A DNA stretch of 39,903 bases from Cyanobacteria bacterium bin.51 (GTDB taxonomy: Bacteria; Cyanobacteriota; Cyanobacteriia; PCC-6307; Cyanobiaceae): the NCBI GenBank assembly GCA_013203655.1, contig JABMPN010000062.1, positions 1-39,903 of the forward strand, written 5' to 3'. Below, one piece after another: positions 30,509-39,903 of the stretch. The notes beneath the pieces were generated by a model. That model ran no database searches, was not told where the DNA came from, and saw only the letters and a list, made by a program, of their open reading frames with translations. Each line of letters begins with the position of its first letter. The stretch's first letter is position 1. The position numbers and the translations under genes were made by a program.

Positions 30509-31144
30509 TCAAGGGACGGGATCCACTGCTGCCTCAGGCCGTGCTTCCGTCGCCGCTGGGTTGGCCGTTGGAATGGCCGGCCGGCGTGGCAGGGGAAGCA
30601 TCAGGCCGATCGAGGTGGTGATCGCCAGCGCTGCCATGGCCGCCAGGGGGGAGGCCAGGCGTTGGCGCAGGGGGATGCGCTCCAGGATCTCCCGGCGGGG
30701 AAGCGGTTGCTCGGCGGGAAGCGCGAAATCCACCTGCACCCGCGGATCAAGCCGAACTTGATCGAGGCAGCGGACCAGGTCCGAGAGCTCGGCATCGTCA
30801 AAGGCGAGTTCAAGGGGGGACGTGTCGGGCTGGCTGCTGCGCACCAGCACACGGTGGCTCATCACGCTCGCTTCGCCCTCCATCGGTTGGATCTGCACCG
30901 GGTTGTCTTCGCCTCCGAAGCGGCGAGGCACCCCGCTGACCAGATGGCGGGCATAGGGGAGCACGGCCTGCATCAGGGCTGCAAGATGCTCCCGTTTCCC
31001 TTCCAATGCCGGGTGACCGGCCAGGGAGAGCTCCCAGCCGGTGAGGATGCCGATCACGTCCTGGCCCTGCCCGGCCGAGTAGTCCGGCAGGCCATCGAGG
31101 CGAAGCCGGCAACTGGTTTGCTCGAAGCGGTAACTCAGCTTCAT
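30509..31144 (-). CDS. DUF4335-like protein
   Basis: MKLSYRFEQTSCRLRLDGLPDYSAGQ...ILTGWELSLAGHPALEGKREHLAALMQAVLPYARHLVSG; paired with the DUF3038-like gene via ATGA overlap. Family call from memory. Confidence 0.75.
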   Translation of the reverse strand: MKLSYRFEQTSCRLRLDGLPDYSAGQGQDVIGILTGWELSLAGHPALEGKREHLAALMQAVLPYARHLVSGVPRRFGGEDNPVQIQPMEGEASVMSHRVLVRSSQPDTSPLELAFDDAELSDLVRCLDQVRLDPRVQVDFALPAEQPLPRREILERIPLRQRLASPLAAMAALAITTSIGLMLPLPRRPAIPTANPAATEARPEAAVDPVP

Positions 31145-31716
31145 GCGGATGCATCCATGAGGCTGGCCTTGAGGCGATCGAACCCACCATGGCCGGCGCC
31201 GAAGGCCAGGCCATGGATCAGCTGACGCCGCAGCTGGGGTCCGTAGGCGGGATCGAGAAGTTTCTGAACACCTCCGCGCCGGGGGTTGAGCCGCTCCCTG
31301 ATCAATTCTTCCAGCCGGCCCTGGAACAGGCCCCAGCGCTGGTCGGTGACTGCCTCAGGCTCGGAGGAGGAGAGCAATTGACGCAGCATCGGGTAGAGGC
31401 GGTCGGCTAAGGCGCAGAGCAGGCTGATCAGGGCGTCGGTTTCCGGTTCGCTCAATTCACCGCGGCGGCAGGCCAGTCGCAGCGGGTTGTAACACCTCCG
31501 TTTCCAGAGTTCGACCCGGTTGGGGAAGAGGTCGCCGAAGCCGAGCTGGGCCGCCATCCAGACCATGGCTTCGCCGCCGTTGAGGTCGAGGGCTTCGACG
31601 CTGAGCAACATCAGGTCGAGACGTTCCAGGCCGCGGCGGGAGATCCGGGCACCGGCAGGGCGTTGGGTCAGGGGAGGTTGAGTCAGGGAAGACTCGCCCA
31701 GGGAAGCATTGGCCAT
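31141..31716 (-). CDS. DUF3038-like protein
   Basis: LERLDLMLLSVEALDLNGGEAMVWMAAQLGFGDLFPNRVELWKRRCYNPLR; upstream partner of DUF4335 with 4-nt overlap. Family call from memory. Confidence 0.78.
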   Translation of the reverse strand: MANASLGESSLTQPPLTQRPAGARISRRGLERLDLMLLSVEALDLNGGEAMVWMAAQLGFGDLFPNRVELWKRRCYNPLRLACRRGELSEPETDALISLLCALADRLYPMLRQLLSSSEPEAVTDQRWGLFQGRLEELIRERLNPRRGGVQKLLDPAYGPQLRRQLIHGLAFGAGHGGFDRLKASLMDASA

Positions 31717-31766
31717 GGCTGCGATGATGCCAGCGCCTGAGTCGATTCGTCACGCGCCCGCTTGCC

Positions 31767-32324
31767 ATGGCCAGTCCTTCCACACCAGTTCATCCAGTCC
31801 AGGCGCCCGATCTGCGCGGATTGGTGCGGGAGATTCCCGATTTTCCCAAGCCCGGCATCCTCTTCCGTGATCTGACGCCGCTGATGCGTGATCCGCTGGG
31901 CTGGGGTGAGGTGATGCGCCAGCTCGTGCAGGTCTGTGAACGGCTCCAGCCCGACCTGATCGTTGGCATCGAATCGCGGGGATTCATTGTTGGCACCGCC
32001 CTGGCCACGGTGGTGGCGGTGGGCTTTGTGCCCGTGCGTAAGCCCGGCAAGCTTCCCGGTGAAGTGTGTGGTGTCGACTACGACCTGGAGTACGGCAGCG
32101 ACCGGCTGGAGATCCAGCACGATGCTCTCTGCGGAGGCCCGCGGGTGCTGATCATCGACGACCTGCTCGCCACCGGTGGCACCGCCTCTGCCTGCGCCGA
32201 ACTGGTGACACTGGCTGGCGGGCAGCTCTGCGGCTTTGGCTTCGTGGCCGAACTGGCAGCCCTGGAGGGACGCCAGCGCCTGCCCGTGGATCAGCCCGTG
32301 GAATCGCTGATCGTCTACGCCTGA
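31767..32324 (+). CDS. apt: Adenine phosphoribosyltransferase
   Basis: [57 protein letters not shown]. Confidence 0.96.
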   Translation: MASPSTPVHPVQAPDLRGLVREIPDFPKPGILFRDLTPLMRDPLGWGEVMRQLVQVCERLQPDLIVGIESRGFIVGTALATVVAVGFVPVRKPGKLPGEVCGVDYDLEYGSDRLEIQHDALCGGPRVLIIDDLLATGGTASACAELVTLAGGQLCGFGFVAELAALEGRQRLPVDQPVESLIVYA

Positions 32325-32346
32325 ACATTTCGTCCGGCCAGATCGT

Positions 32347-32559
32347 CTAGTCCTGGTTGTCCTGCCAGGCCAGGACCCGATCGAGTTGCTCCAGGCTGAT
32401 CAGACCGAAACGCCAGAGAATCACCGGCAAGGGCGCTTGCTCCAGTTGGGCCTGCTTCACGCCCAGATCCAAGGCATTTTCGCTGAGACCAAGCTCACGC
32501 CGCAAATAGCGCACCAGGGCCGAGGGCGGGGGCAATTGCGGTGTGGTGCTGATCACCAT
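32347..32559 (-). CDS. DUF2949-like small protein
   Basis: 70 aa, LVRYLRRELGLSENALDLGVKQAQLEQAPLPVILWRFGLISLEQLDRVLAWQ. Family call from memory. Confidence 0.75.
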   Translation of the reverse strand: MVISTTPQLPPPSALVRYLRRELGLSENALDLGVKQAQLEQAPLPVILWRFGLISLEQLDRVLAWQDNQD

Positions 32560-32584
32560 GACGCAATCGCCAGAGGAAGTGTCT

Positions 32585-33757
32585 TCACTCTGACCAGGGA
32601 GCGGTCAGCTGGCAAGGCCCCAGGGTCATCGCCTTCAAGCTCAACCTTCGCAGCGGCGCCCCGCCGCCCAGCAAGCCCAGAATCAGGCGCCGCAATCCCA
32701 GCAGCAACGGCTGGCGGTTGGAGAACAAGCGCACCAGCAGGTCGGTGGCCAGCAGGGTGAGCAGCACATCCCCCCAGCGGTTCCAGGCATAGGACCGGCC
32801 GATGGCAGCAACCGCCAGCCGGCCGCGGGCGGCCCGTTCCGCCTGCTTCTGCAGGGCGCGCACATCCCGCCAGCAGAGGTTGAGCCCCTGGCCGCCAACG
32901 GGATGGCAGCGGTGCAGGGTCTCTCCAAGCAGCACGGTGTTGCCACGGTGGCAGCGATGGGCCATCCCCAGGGCTACCGGAAAGGCGCGCGGGGTATCGA
33001 GCAGGGCCTCGACCTGCAGGCCATCAGGGAGCACTCCGGCGAGCTGGTCGAGGAAGGCCACCGGATCCAGGCTCTCCAGGGCACGCAGCCGCTGGGCCGG
33101 TGCACTCCAGACCAGTTGAAAGTGATCACCACCCAGCGGCAACACCGCGAACGGTCCCTGGGCGCGGAACAGCTCCCAGGCCTGATCCGGTGCTGAGCCG
33201 CGCAGGCGCACCTGGACGCTCAGGCAGGCCTGCCTGTAGGGCAGCCGCCAGCTGCCGATGCCGAGGCTTGAGCGGTTGGGCGAATCGCTGCCGTCGGCGG
33301 CCACGACTAGATCGGCCGTCTGCTCAGAACCCTCGCTGCTGACAGTCCCTCCCAGGGCCAGCCGTACGCAGGGGTTGGATTCGAGCCGCTCCAGGAGAAG
33401 CTCCATCAAGGGCCGGTGCTGCAGCACCCAGCCCACGGAGTTAGCGGCCGGCGAATGCCGGGCAGCAGGCCCGAGATCGGCACTGCTGAACGGCACTCGC
33501 CCGCCTACCTCGAGATCGCAGAGCTGGAGCGATCGGAACGGAGCCAGGTCAGGGGTGAGTTCCTGCCAGAGGCCCAGGCGCTGGAGCAGTAGACGACTGG
33601 AGTGGGACAGGGCGTAAGCCCGCTGGCGCCGCAGCAACTGCACCGCTGAGAGTGGATCCTCCAGGTGCACCTGCCAGCCCACCTCAGCGAGGGCAAGGGC
33701 TGCAAGGGCACCGGTGGGACCGGCTCCAAGCACCTGAGCCAGCAGTGGAGCGCCCAT
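32585..33757 (-). CDS. FAD-dependent monooxygenase, UbiH/COQ6-like
   Basis: VLGAGPTGALAALALAEVGW, LVVAADGSDSPNRSSLG, VLLGETLHRCHPVGGQGLNLCWRD. Confidence 0.9.
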   Translation of the reverse strand: MGAPLLAQVLGAGPTGALAALALAEVGWQVHLEDPLSAVQLLRRQRAYALSHSSRLLLQRLGLWQELTPDLAPFRSLQLCDLEVGGRVPFSSADLGPAARHSPAANSVGWVLQHRPLMELLLERLESNPCVRLALGGTVSSEGSEQTADLVVAADGSDSPNRSSLGIGSWRLPYRQACLSVQVRLRGSAPDQAWELFRAQGPFAVLPLGGDHFQLVWSAPAQRLRALESLDPVAFLDQLAGVLPDGLQVEALLDTPRAFPVALGMAHRCHRGNTVLLGETLHRCHPVGGQGLNLCWRDVRALQKQAERAARGRLAVAAIGRSYAWNRWGDVLLTLLATDLLVRLFSNRQPLLLGLRRLILGLLGGGAPLRRLSLKAMTLGPCQLTAPWSE

Positions 33758-33760
33758 CAG

Positions 33761-34141
33761 TCAGCCTGCGGGGCTTGCGGATACCCCATAAAAAAGCCGC
33801 AACAGAATTCTGTTGCGGCTTTTGAGTTGGAGTGGATCGAGCGGTGATGAAGCAGGTCGGGAAAACCGTCCGATTCGGCCGATCCCGAGCAGACCACGGG
33901 TGAAGGCTTCGCCACCGAGGGCGAATTCGGTTGCCAGCAGGGCGATGAAGCCGAGCATGGCCATGCGGCCGTTGAGCTTTTCGGCGCGCTCATGGAAGCC
34001 CCAGCCACCCTCGGGTGCCACCACTTCCATGCGGGGCTCGGTGGCGAAGGCATTGAGGCGACCGCCATCTTCCATGGTGACGGTGGCGCCACGGATCGGA
34101 GCGCGGTCGGTGGTCGGAGCGATGGAAGTGACTTGGCTCAT
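33761..34141 (-). CDS. High-light-inducible protein (HLIP / CAB-like) with unusual C-terminal extension
   Basis: Core GWGFHERAEKLNGRMAMLGFIALLATEFALGGEAFTRGLLGIG matches the HLIP ExxNGRxAMxGF motif. ATG at 34141 (MSQVTS). Tail of about 37 residues continues to 33761. Confidence 0.88.
   Translation of the reverse strand: MSQVTSIAPTTDRAPIRGATVTMEDGGRLNAFATEPRMEVVAPEGGWGFHERAEKLNGRMAMLGFIALLATEFALGGEAFTRGLLGIGRIGRFSRPASSPLDPLQLKSRNRILLRLFYGVSASPAG
33792..33823. terminator. Perfect-palindrome bidirectional intrinsic terminator
   Basis: AAAAGCCGCAACAGAATTCTGTTGCGGCTTTT: 16-bp perfect arms, GC-rich stem base flanked by A/T runs on both strands. Confidence 0.88.
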
Positions 34142-34164
34142 GGTGCCCTCGTTGGTATGGCGTA

Positions 34165-34182
34165 ATTGTAACACATTATTTC
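34165..34182 (-). promoter_or_regulatory. Possible HLR1-like (RpaB) element upstream of the HLIP gene
   Basis: Minus strand GAAATAAT-GT-GTTACAAT: one perfect (G/T)TTACA(A/T)(A/T) half and one degenerate half separated by 2 nt. Confidence 0.35.
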
Positions 34183-34208
34183 GCTTCGTAACGGAAGTAA
34201 TGAAAGTG

Positions 34209-34853
34209 TCAGCGCAGGCGTCGCAGACAGAGCTCTTCAAACGCCGGTCGCAGCAGAAACGGATACTCCCCGACCCAGAGCTTCAGGCCAGGAATCCAGG
34301 CGTCGCTGAGGGCGCCGATCCGTGAGAAGTCGGGCCGTTCACTCAGCACCAGGCAGCGGATCGCCATCCCCTTGCGGATCGACTTGTGTTTCTTGTCCAT
34401 CGGGAAACGCACCTGGCCCAGGTAGCCCTCCTCGTCTTCGAGCTGGAGGCAGAGCCAGGTGCGGCGGTTCTCCACCAGCTCCAGCCGGCCCCGCCCATCG
34501 GCCTGCTCCTTGCGCTCCTCGATCCGCTCACGCGTGAACAGGTCGGCCACCACCCCTTCGAAGATCGCCCCTGCCTTGTAGCGGCGCAGGGTGGCGTTGC
34601 GGCGGCCCGCCTCAACGATCGGCCCCCAGAGGATGTAGAGCAAAAACACGAAGCCGCAGATCAACCAGATCGGGCCGAAGCGCATCGCCAACCGGCTCTG
34701 GGCGATCAGCAGCGACAGCACCCCGCCGATCACGGAGATCAGCACCCGCTGCAGGATCTTGCGGGGATCACCACTGCAGGCGCTGAACTGGGGCCCGGTG
34801 GCCACCGCCGGGATCAGGCGCTGCAGCTCGCCGGCTTTGAGCGGAATTATCAT
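34209..34853 (-). CDS. Conserved-looking membrane protein of unknown function
   Basis: 214 aa with a TM pair (ISVIGGVLSLLIAQS; FGPIWLICGFVFLLYILWGPIVEAGRRNATLRRYKAGAIFEG). Confidence 0.8.
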   Translation of the reverse strand: MIIPLKAGELQRLIPAVATGPQFSACSGDPRKILQRVLISVIGGVLSLLIAQSRLAMRFGPIWLICGFVFLLYILWGPIVEAGRRNATLRRYKAGAIFEGVVADLFTRERIEERKEQADGRGRLELVENRRTWLCLQLEDEEGYLGQVRFPMDKKHKSIRKGMAIRCLVLSERPDFSRIGALSDAWIPGLKLWVGEYPFLLRPAFEELCLRRLR

Positions 34854-34857
34854 GGCG

Positions 34858-35745
34858 TCAGAGCAGACGTTCGAGTCCGTACACCAGGCCGTTGAGCTGG
34901 CGCACCCGCCGCACGGTCAGCAGCACCCCCGGCATGTAGGCGGAGCGCTCGATCGTGTCGTGGCGCAGTAGATAGGTTTCACCGGCGGCGCCGAACATCA
35001 CTTCCTGATGGGCCACCAGGCCCGGCAGCCGGATCGAGTGCAAGCGCAGGCCGCTCTCCCGCTGCCCGCCGCGGCAGCCCACCAGCGTTTCGTGCTCCTC
35101 CACCTGGGGGGCATTGAAGCTCTTGCCAAGCTCCTCGATCAACTCAGCGGTCTTGAGGCAGGTGCCGCTGGGGGCGTCGGCCTTGCGGTTGTGATGCAGC
35201 TCGGTGAGTTCGGCGAAGTCGTAGAAACGGGCGGCGGCGGCGGCAGCCTGCTGGAGCAGCACCATGCCGACGGAAAAATTCGGAATGATGGCGGCGCCGA
35301 TCCCGGCCTTCTCGGCAAAACCGGCGAGATCCGCCAGCTGCTTCGGGCCCAGACCGGTGGTGCCGATCACCGGGTGCACCCCGTAGGCGATCGCGGCACG
35401 GGTGTGCTCATACACAACCCTTGGATGGGTGAAATCCACCAGCACCGCCCCGGCGGGCTGCTGGCGAACGGCCTGGCTGGCCTGACAGAGCGTCCCTTCC
35501 AGGTCGGCGCTGATCGCCACCTCCAGCTCACCCAGGCCCAGTTCCAAACCCACATCGGCCCCTTCCTTGCCGAGGGTGGTGTCGATCGCGCCGACCAGCT
35601 GGCAGTCGGGGGCTGCGGTCACCGCTTTGACCACTTCAGCCCCCATCCGGCCCAGGGCTCCAGCCACCACCACGGCGATCGGCACCACGGCGGACGAACC
35701 GAGCTGGCTTGCAGGGGGATCGGACGGCCCGTTGGCGGCAGTCAT
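34858..35745 (-). CDS. dapB: 4-hydroxy-tetrahydrodipicolinate reductase
   Basis: [71 protein letters not shown] at 35745. Confidence 0.95.
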   Translation of the reverse strand: MTAANGPSDPPASQLGSSAVVPIAVVVAGALGRMGAEVVKAVTAAPDCQLVGAIDTTLGKEGADVGLELGLGELEVAISADLEGTLCQASQAVRQQPAGAVLVDFTHPRVVYEHTRAAIAYGVHPVIGTTGLGPKQLADLAGFAEKAGIGAAIIPNFSVGMVLLQQAAAAAARFYDFAELTELHHNRKADAPSGTCLKTAELIEELGKSFNAPQVEEHETLVGCRGGQRESGLRLHSIRLPGLVAHQEVMFGAAGETYLLRHDTIERSAYMPGVLLTVRRVRQLNGLVYGLERLL

Positions 35746-35905
35746 CAAGGGCTTGGAGCGGCACGAATTCGCTGAGCCTATGGCCGATCGCACCGGCAGA
35801 GGGCCAGCAAGGCCGGGCAAGACCTGTTACGCCTTGGCTTCAGAAGCCTCGCCCCAACAGCAGAGTCCGTAAGCTTCTTCACATTGCTCAATCACCACGG
35901 CGCCG

Positions 35906-38900
35906 ATGTTCACGCAGGTCCGCTCCGCCAGTCGCCGTGTTCGCCCTGACGATCAGCATGGCCCCGCCGGCAGCGAGGGTCGGGCGGTGATGCGGGCGGT
36001 GTACGTGGTGCTCGAGCCCCAGTACCAGAACGCCCTCACCCAGGCGGCCAACAGCCTCAACGAGCAGAACAGTGCCCTGGCCGTCGATCTGAGCGGCTAC
36101 CTGATCGAGGAGCTGCGTGACCCGGAGAACTACGCCGCCTTCTGCGCCGATGTGGCCGAAGCCGATGTGTTCATCGCCTCGCTGATCTTCATCGAAGACC
36201 TGGCTCAGAAGGTGGTGGAGGCGGTGGCCCCCCACCGCGATCGGCTCAAGGCTGCGGTTGTCTTCCCCTCCATGCCGGAGGTGATGCGTCTCAACAAGCT
36301 CGGCACCTTCTCAATGGCCCAGCTGGGCCAGAGCAAGAGCGCCATCGCCAGCTTCATGAAGAAGCGCAAGGAGGCCAATGGCGCCGGCTTCCAGGACGCG
36401 ATGCTCAAACTGCTCAACACCCTGCCCACGGTTCTCAAATATCTGCCAGTGGAGAAGGCGCAGGATGCCCGCTCCTTCATGCTCAGCTTTCAGTATTGGC
36501 TGGGGGGAACGCCGGACAACCTGCGCAACTTCCTGTTGATGCTGGCTGATAAATATGTGTTTCCCAGGGGCGACAGCGGCCGGCCGGCGCTTGAGGTGGC
36601 CGAACCGGTGGTGTTCCCGGATCTGGGCCTCTGGCACCCCCTGGCGCCGGGGATGTTCGAAGACCTCAAGGAATATCTGAACTGGAACGCCAGCCGAGTC
36701 GACCTGAGCGCGAAGGCCAAGGCCGGCCCGGTGATCGGCCTGGTGCTGCAACGCAGCCACATCGTCACCGGCGATGAGGCCCACTACGTGGCGGTGATCC
36801 AGGAACTGGAATACCGCGGCGCCACCGTGATTCCGGTGTTCTGCGGCGGGCTCGATTTCTCCAAGCCCGTCAAGGCCTTCTTCTACGACCCGCTCGATCC
36901 CGACCAGCCGATCGTGGATGGGGTGGTGAGCCTCACCGGCTTCGCCCTGATCGGCGGCCCGGCCCGCCAGGACCATCCGCGTGCCATCGAAGCGCTCTCA
37001 AAACTCAACCGGCCTTACATGGTGGCCCTGCCGCTGGTGTTCCAGACCACCCAGGAGTGGGAGGAGAGCGACCTGGGTCTGCACCCGGTCCAGGTGGCCC
37101 TGCAGATCGCCATCCCCGAACTCGATGGCGCCATCGAGCCGATCGTGCTGTCGGGGCGCGATGACGCCACCGGCAAGGCCCACACCCTCCAGGACCGGGT
37201 CGAAGCGATCGCCGAGCGGGTGATTCGCTGGGCCTCCCTGCGCACCAAGCCTCGTCTCGAGAAGAAGCTGGCGATCACGGTGTTCAGCTTCCCTCCCGAC
37301 AAGGGGAATGTAGGCACCGCCGCCTACCTCGATGTCTTCGGCTCGATCCACCGCGTGCTCGAGGAGATGAAGCGCGAGGGCTATGACGTCCAGAACCTGC
37401 CCCAGGATTCCAAGGCGCTGATGGAAGCGGTGATCAATGATCCTGAGGCCCTCCAGGGCGCACCGGAACTGGCGATCGCCCACCGCATGAGCGTGGAGGA
37501 GTACGAGCGGCTCACCCCCTATTCCGAGCGGCTGGAGGAGAACTGGGGCAAGCCCCCCGGCAACCTCAACTCCGACGGCACCAACCTGCTGATCTACGGC
37601 CGCCACTTCGGCAATATTTTTGTGGGCGTGCAGCCCACCTTCGGCTACGAGGGCGATCCGATGCGGCTGCTCTATTCGCGCAGCGCCAGCCCCCACCACG
37701 GCTTCGCCGCTTATTACACCTACCTGGAGAAGGTCTGGGGCGCCGATGCGGTGCTGCATTTCGGCACCCACGGCTCGCTGGAGTTCATGCCCGGCAAGCA
37801 GATGGGCATGAGCGAAACCTGCTACCCGGATTCGCTGATCGGCGCCCTGCCGAACCTCTATTACTACGCCGCCAACAACCCTTCAGAAGCCACGATCGCC
37901 AAGCGGCGGGGCTACGCCGCCACGATCAGCTACCTCACCCCACCGGCCGAGAATGCCGGGCTCTACAGGGGGCTGAAGGAACTGGGCGAACTGGTGGGCT
38001 CCTACCAGCAGCTGCGCGAGAGCTCCAGGGGTGTGCAGATCGTCAACGCGATCGTCGAAACGGCCCGCCAGTGCAACCTCGATAAAGACGTGACCCTGCC
38101 GGAGGGTGAGGCCTCCGAACTGGATCTGGAGGGCCGCGATTCGGTGGTGGGCGCGGTCTACCGCCAGCTGATGGAGATCGAAAGCCGGCTGCTGCCCTGC
38201 GGTCTGCACACAATCGGCAAACCTCCCACCGCCGAGGAGGCGATCGCCACCCTGGTGAGTATCGCCGCCCTTGAGCGTGAAGAGGAGGGTTACCGCAGCC
38301 TGCCGGGCCTGATCGCCGAAAGCCTCGGCCGCACGATTGATGACATCTACCGCGGCAATGACGCGGGGGTGCTGGCCGATGTGGAGCTCAACCAGACGAT
38401 CACCGAGGCCTGTCGCGCCGCGGTGGGCTCGATGGTGCGCGCCGTGACGGGCAGCGATGGCCGGGTCGATCTCAAGGGTCGCTTCGGCTGGTTCTTCGCC
38501 CTGTTGGAGCGCTTCGGCTATGAGCGCCCCAACCCCTGGCTGAGTTCCTGCCGGTCTTCGGGCTTTGCGGGCGTTGATCCACTTGAACTCGACAAGCTGT
38601 TCGGCTACCTGCGCTTCTGCCTGGAGCAGATCTGTGCCGACATGGAGATGGCCAGCCTGCTGCGCGCCCTCGATGGCGAATATGTGATCCCAGGCCCAGG
38701 CGGCGATCCGATCCGCAACCCTGGCGTGCTGCCCAGCGGCAAGAACATCCACGCCCTCGACCCCCAGTCGATTCCCACCCGCGCCGCCATCGCCGCCGCC
38801 AAGGTGGTGGTGGACCGGCTGATCGAGCGCCAGAAGGCCGAGCAGGGCACCTGGCCCGAAACGATCGCCTGCGTGCTCTGGGGCACCGACAACATCAAGA

Positions 38901-39903
38901 CCTACGGCGAATCCCTGGCCCAGATCCTCTGGTTCATCGGCGTGCGCCCTGTGGCCGATTCCCTCGGCCGGGTCAACAAGCTGGAGTTGCTTTCACTGGA
39001 AGAGCTGGGCCGCCCCCGCATCGATGTGGTGGTGAACTGCAGCGGCGTGTTCCGTGACCTGTTCATCAACCAGATGGGCCTGATCGATCAGGGCGTGAAG
39101 ATGGCTGCAGAGGCCGATGAGCCCCTGGAGATGAATTTTGTGCGCAAGCACAGCCAGGAGCAGGCTGCGGCTCAGGGCATCTCGCTGCGGGAAGCGGCCA
39201 CGCGGGTGTTCTCCAACGCCAGCGGCAGCTATTCATCGAATGTGAACCTGGCGGTTGAGAACAGCACCTGGGAGGAGGAAGGAGATCTCCAGGAGATGTA
39301 CCTCTCCCGCAAAACCTTCGCCTTCAACGCCGATAACCCCGGTGAGATGAACCAGAATCGCGACGTGTTCGAATCAGCGATGAAAACAGCTGATGTGACC
39401 TTCCAGAACCTGGATTCCGCCGAAATCTCGCTCACCGATGTGAGCCACTACTTCGACTCCGACCCCACCAAGCTGATCGCCGGCCTGCGCGACGACGGCA
39501 AGGCACCCACCAGCTATATCGCTGACACCACGACGGCCAACGCCCAGGTGCGCAGCTTGAGCGAAACGATCCGGCTGGATTCACGCACCAAGCTGCTCAA
39601 CCCCAAGTGGTATGAAGGCATGCTCAATTCCGGCTACGAAGGGGTGCGCGAGGTGGCCAAGCGCCTCAACTTCACCCTGGGCTGGAGTGCCACCAGCGGT
39701 GCTGTGGATAACTTCGTTTATGAGGAAGCCAACGACACTTTCATCAACGACGCGGAGATGCGCAAGCGGCTGATGGAGCTCAACCCCCACAGCTTCCGCC
39801 GCATTGTGGGCACCCTGCTCGAAGTGAACGGTCGCGGCTACTGGGAAACTTCTGAGGAGAACATCGCCCAGCTCCAGGAGATCTACCAGGAGATCGAAGA
39901 CCG
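35906..39903 (+). CDS. chlH: Magnesium chelatase subunit H (3' end beyond window)
   Basis: Open frame from ATG 35906: [52 protein letters not shown]...; CobN/BchH-type sequence through to the window end. Missing from the ORF track because no stop is reached. Confidence 0.95.
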   Translation, partial: MFTQVRSASRRVRPDDQHGPAGSEGRAVMRAVYVVLEPQYQNALTQAANSLNEQNSALAVDLSGYLIEELRDPENYAAFCADVAEADVFIASLIFIEDLAQKVVEAVAPHRDRLKAAVVFPSMPEVMRLNKLGTFSMAQLGQSKSAIASFMKKRKEANGAGFQDAMLKLLNTLPTVLKYLPVEKAQDARSFMLSFQYWLGGTPDNLRNFLLMLADKYVFPRGDSGRPALEVAEPVVFPDLGLWHPLAPGMFEDLKEYLNWNASRVDLSAKAKAGPVIGLVLQRSHIVTGDEAHYVAVIQELEYRGATVIPVFCGGLDFSKPVKAFFYDPLDPDQPIVDGVVSLTGFALIGGPARQDHPRAIEALSKLNRPYMVALPLVFQTTQEWEESDLGLHPVQVALQIAIPELDGAIEPIVLSGRDDATGKAHTLQDRVEAIAERVIRWASLRTKPRLEKKLAITVFSFPPDKGNVGTAAYLDVFGSIHRVLEEMKREGYDVQNLPQDSKALMEAVINDPEALQGAPELAIAHRMSVEEYERLTPYSERLEENWGKPPGNLNSDGTNLLIYGRHFGNIFVGVQPTFGYEGDPMRLLYSRSASPHHGFAAYYTYLEKVWGADAVLHFGTHGSLEFMPGKQMGMSETCYPDSLIGALPNLYYYAANNPSEATIAKRRGYAATISYLTPPAENAGLYRGLKELGELVGSYQQLRESSRGVQIVNAIVETARQCNLDKDVTLPEGEASELDLEGRDSVVGAVYRQLMEIESRLLPCGLHTIGKPPTAEEAIATLVSIAALEREEEGYRSLPGLIAESLGRTIDDIYRGNDAGVLADVELNQTITEACRAAVGSMVRAVTGSDGRVDLKGRFGWFFALLERFGYERPNPWLSSCRSSGFAGVDPLELDKLFGYLRFCLEQICADMEMASLLRALDGEYVIPGPGGDPIRNPGVLPSGKNIHALDPQSIPTRAAIAAAKVVVDRLIERQKAEQGTWPETIACVLWGTDNIKTYGESLAQILWFIGVRPVADSLGRVNKLELLSLEELGRPRIDVVVNCSGVFRDLFINQMGLIDQGVKMAAEADEPLEMNFVRKHSQEQAAAQGISLREAATRVFSNASGSYSSNVNLAVENSTWEEEGDLQEMYLSRKTFAFNADNPGEMNQNRDVFESAMKTADVTFQNLDSAEISLTDVSHYFDSDPTKLIAGLRDDGKAPTSYIADTTTANAQVRSLSETIRLDSRTKLLNPKWYEGMLNSGYEGVREVAKRLNFTLGWSATSGAVDNFVYEEANDTFINDAEMRKRLMELNPHSFRRIVGTLLEVNGRGYWETSEENIAQLQEIYQEIED

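Overview
High-GC cyanobacterial chromosomal segment, most like the Synechococcus/Cyanobium group. The evidence is the ftsQ-ftsZ cluster, a clpR-clpP pair, DUF3038/DUF4335 neighbours, a high-light-inducible protein and chlH. Most of it is ordinary core genome: argD, folC, miaB, ddl, ftsQ, ftsZ, panB, hemW, ilvC, cobD/cbiB, apt, dapB and a truncated chlH. There is also a dgcN/dgcA-like pair, a small exopolysaccharide locus, and an OmpR-type two-component pair next to an EF-hand protein. RNA genes: the 3' end of a class II tRNA (probably Leu), tRNA-His(GTG), and an SRP RNA (ffs) on the minus strand between ftsZ and panB. I found no CRISPR array, prophage or transposase, and no clearly new multi-gene defence or metabolic system. 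The best leads are local: an in-frame ochre codon splitting a PPK2 gene; an HLIP ORF reading through a perfect terminator palindrome up to the next gene; a 34-bp perfect palindrome inside an amidohydrolase CDS; a 4x17-bp tandem array; a duplicated start-codon region that creates a 5-codon leader ORF; an unannotated 36-aa Trp-rich membrane peptide; and a CDS that ends inside tRNA-His. All calls are from reading the sequence and supplied ORFs; no database search was run.
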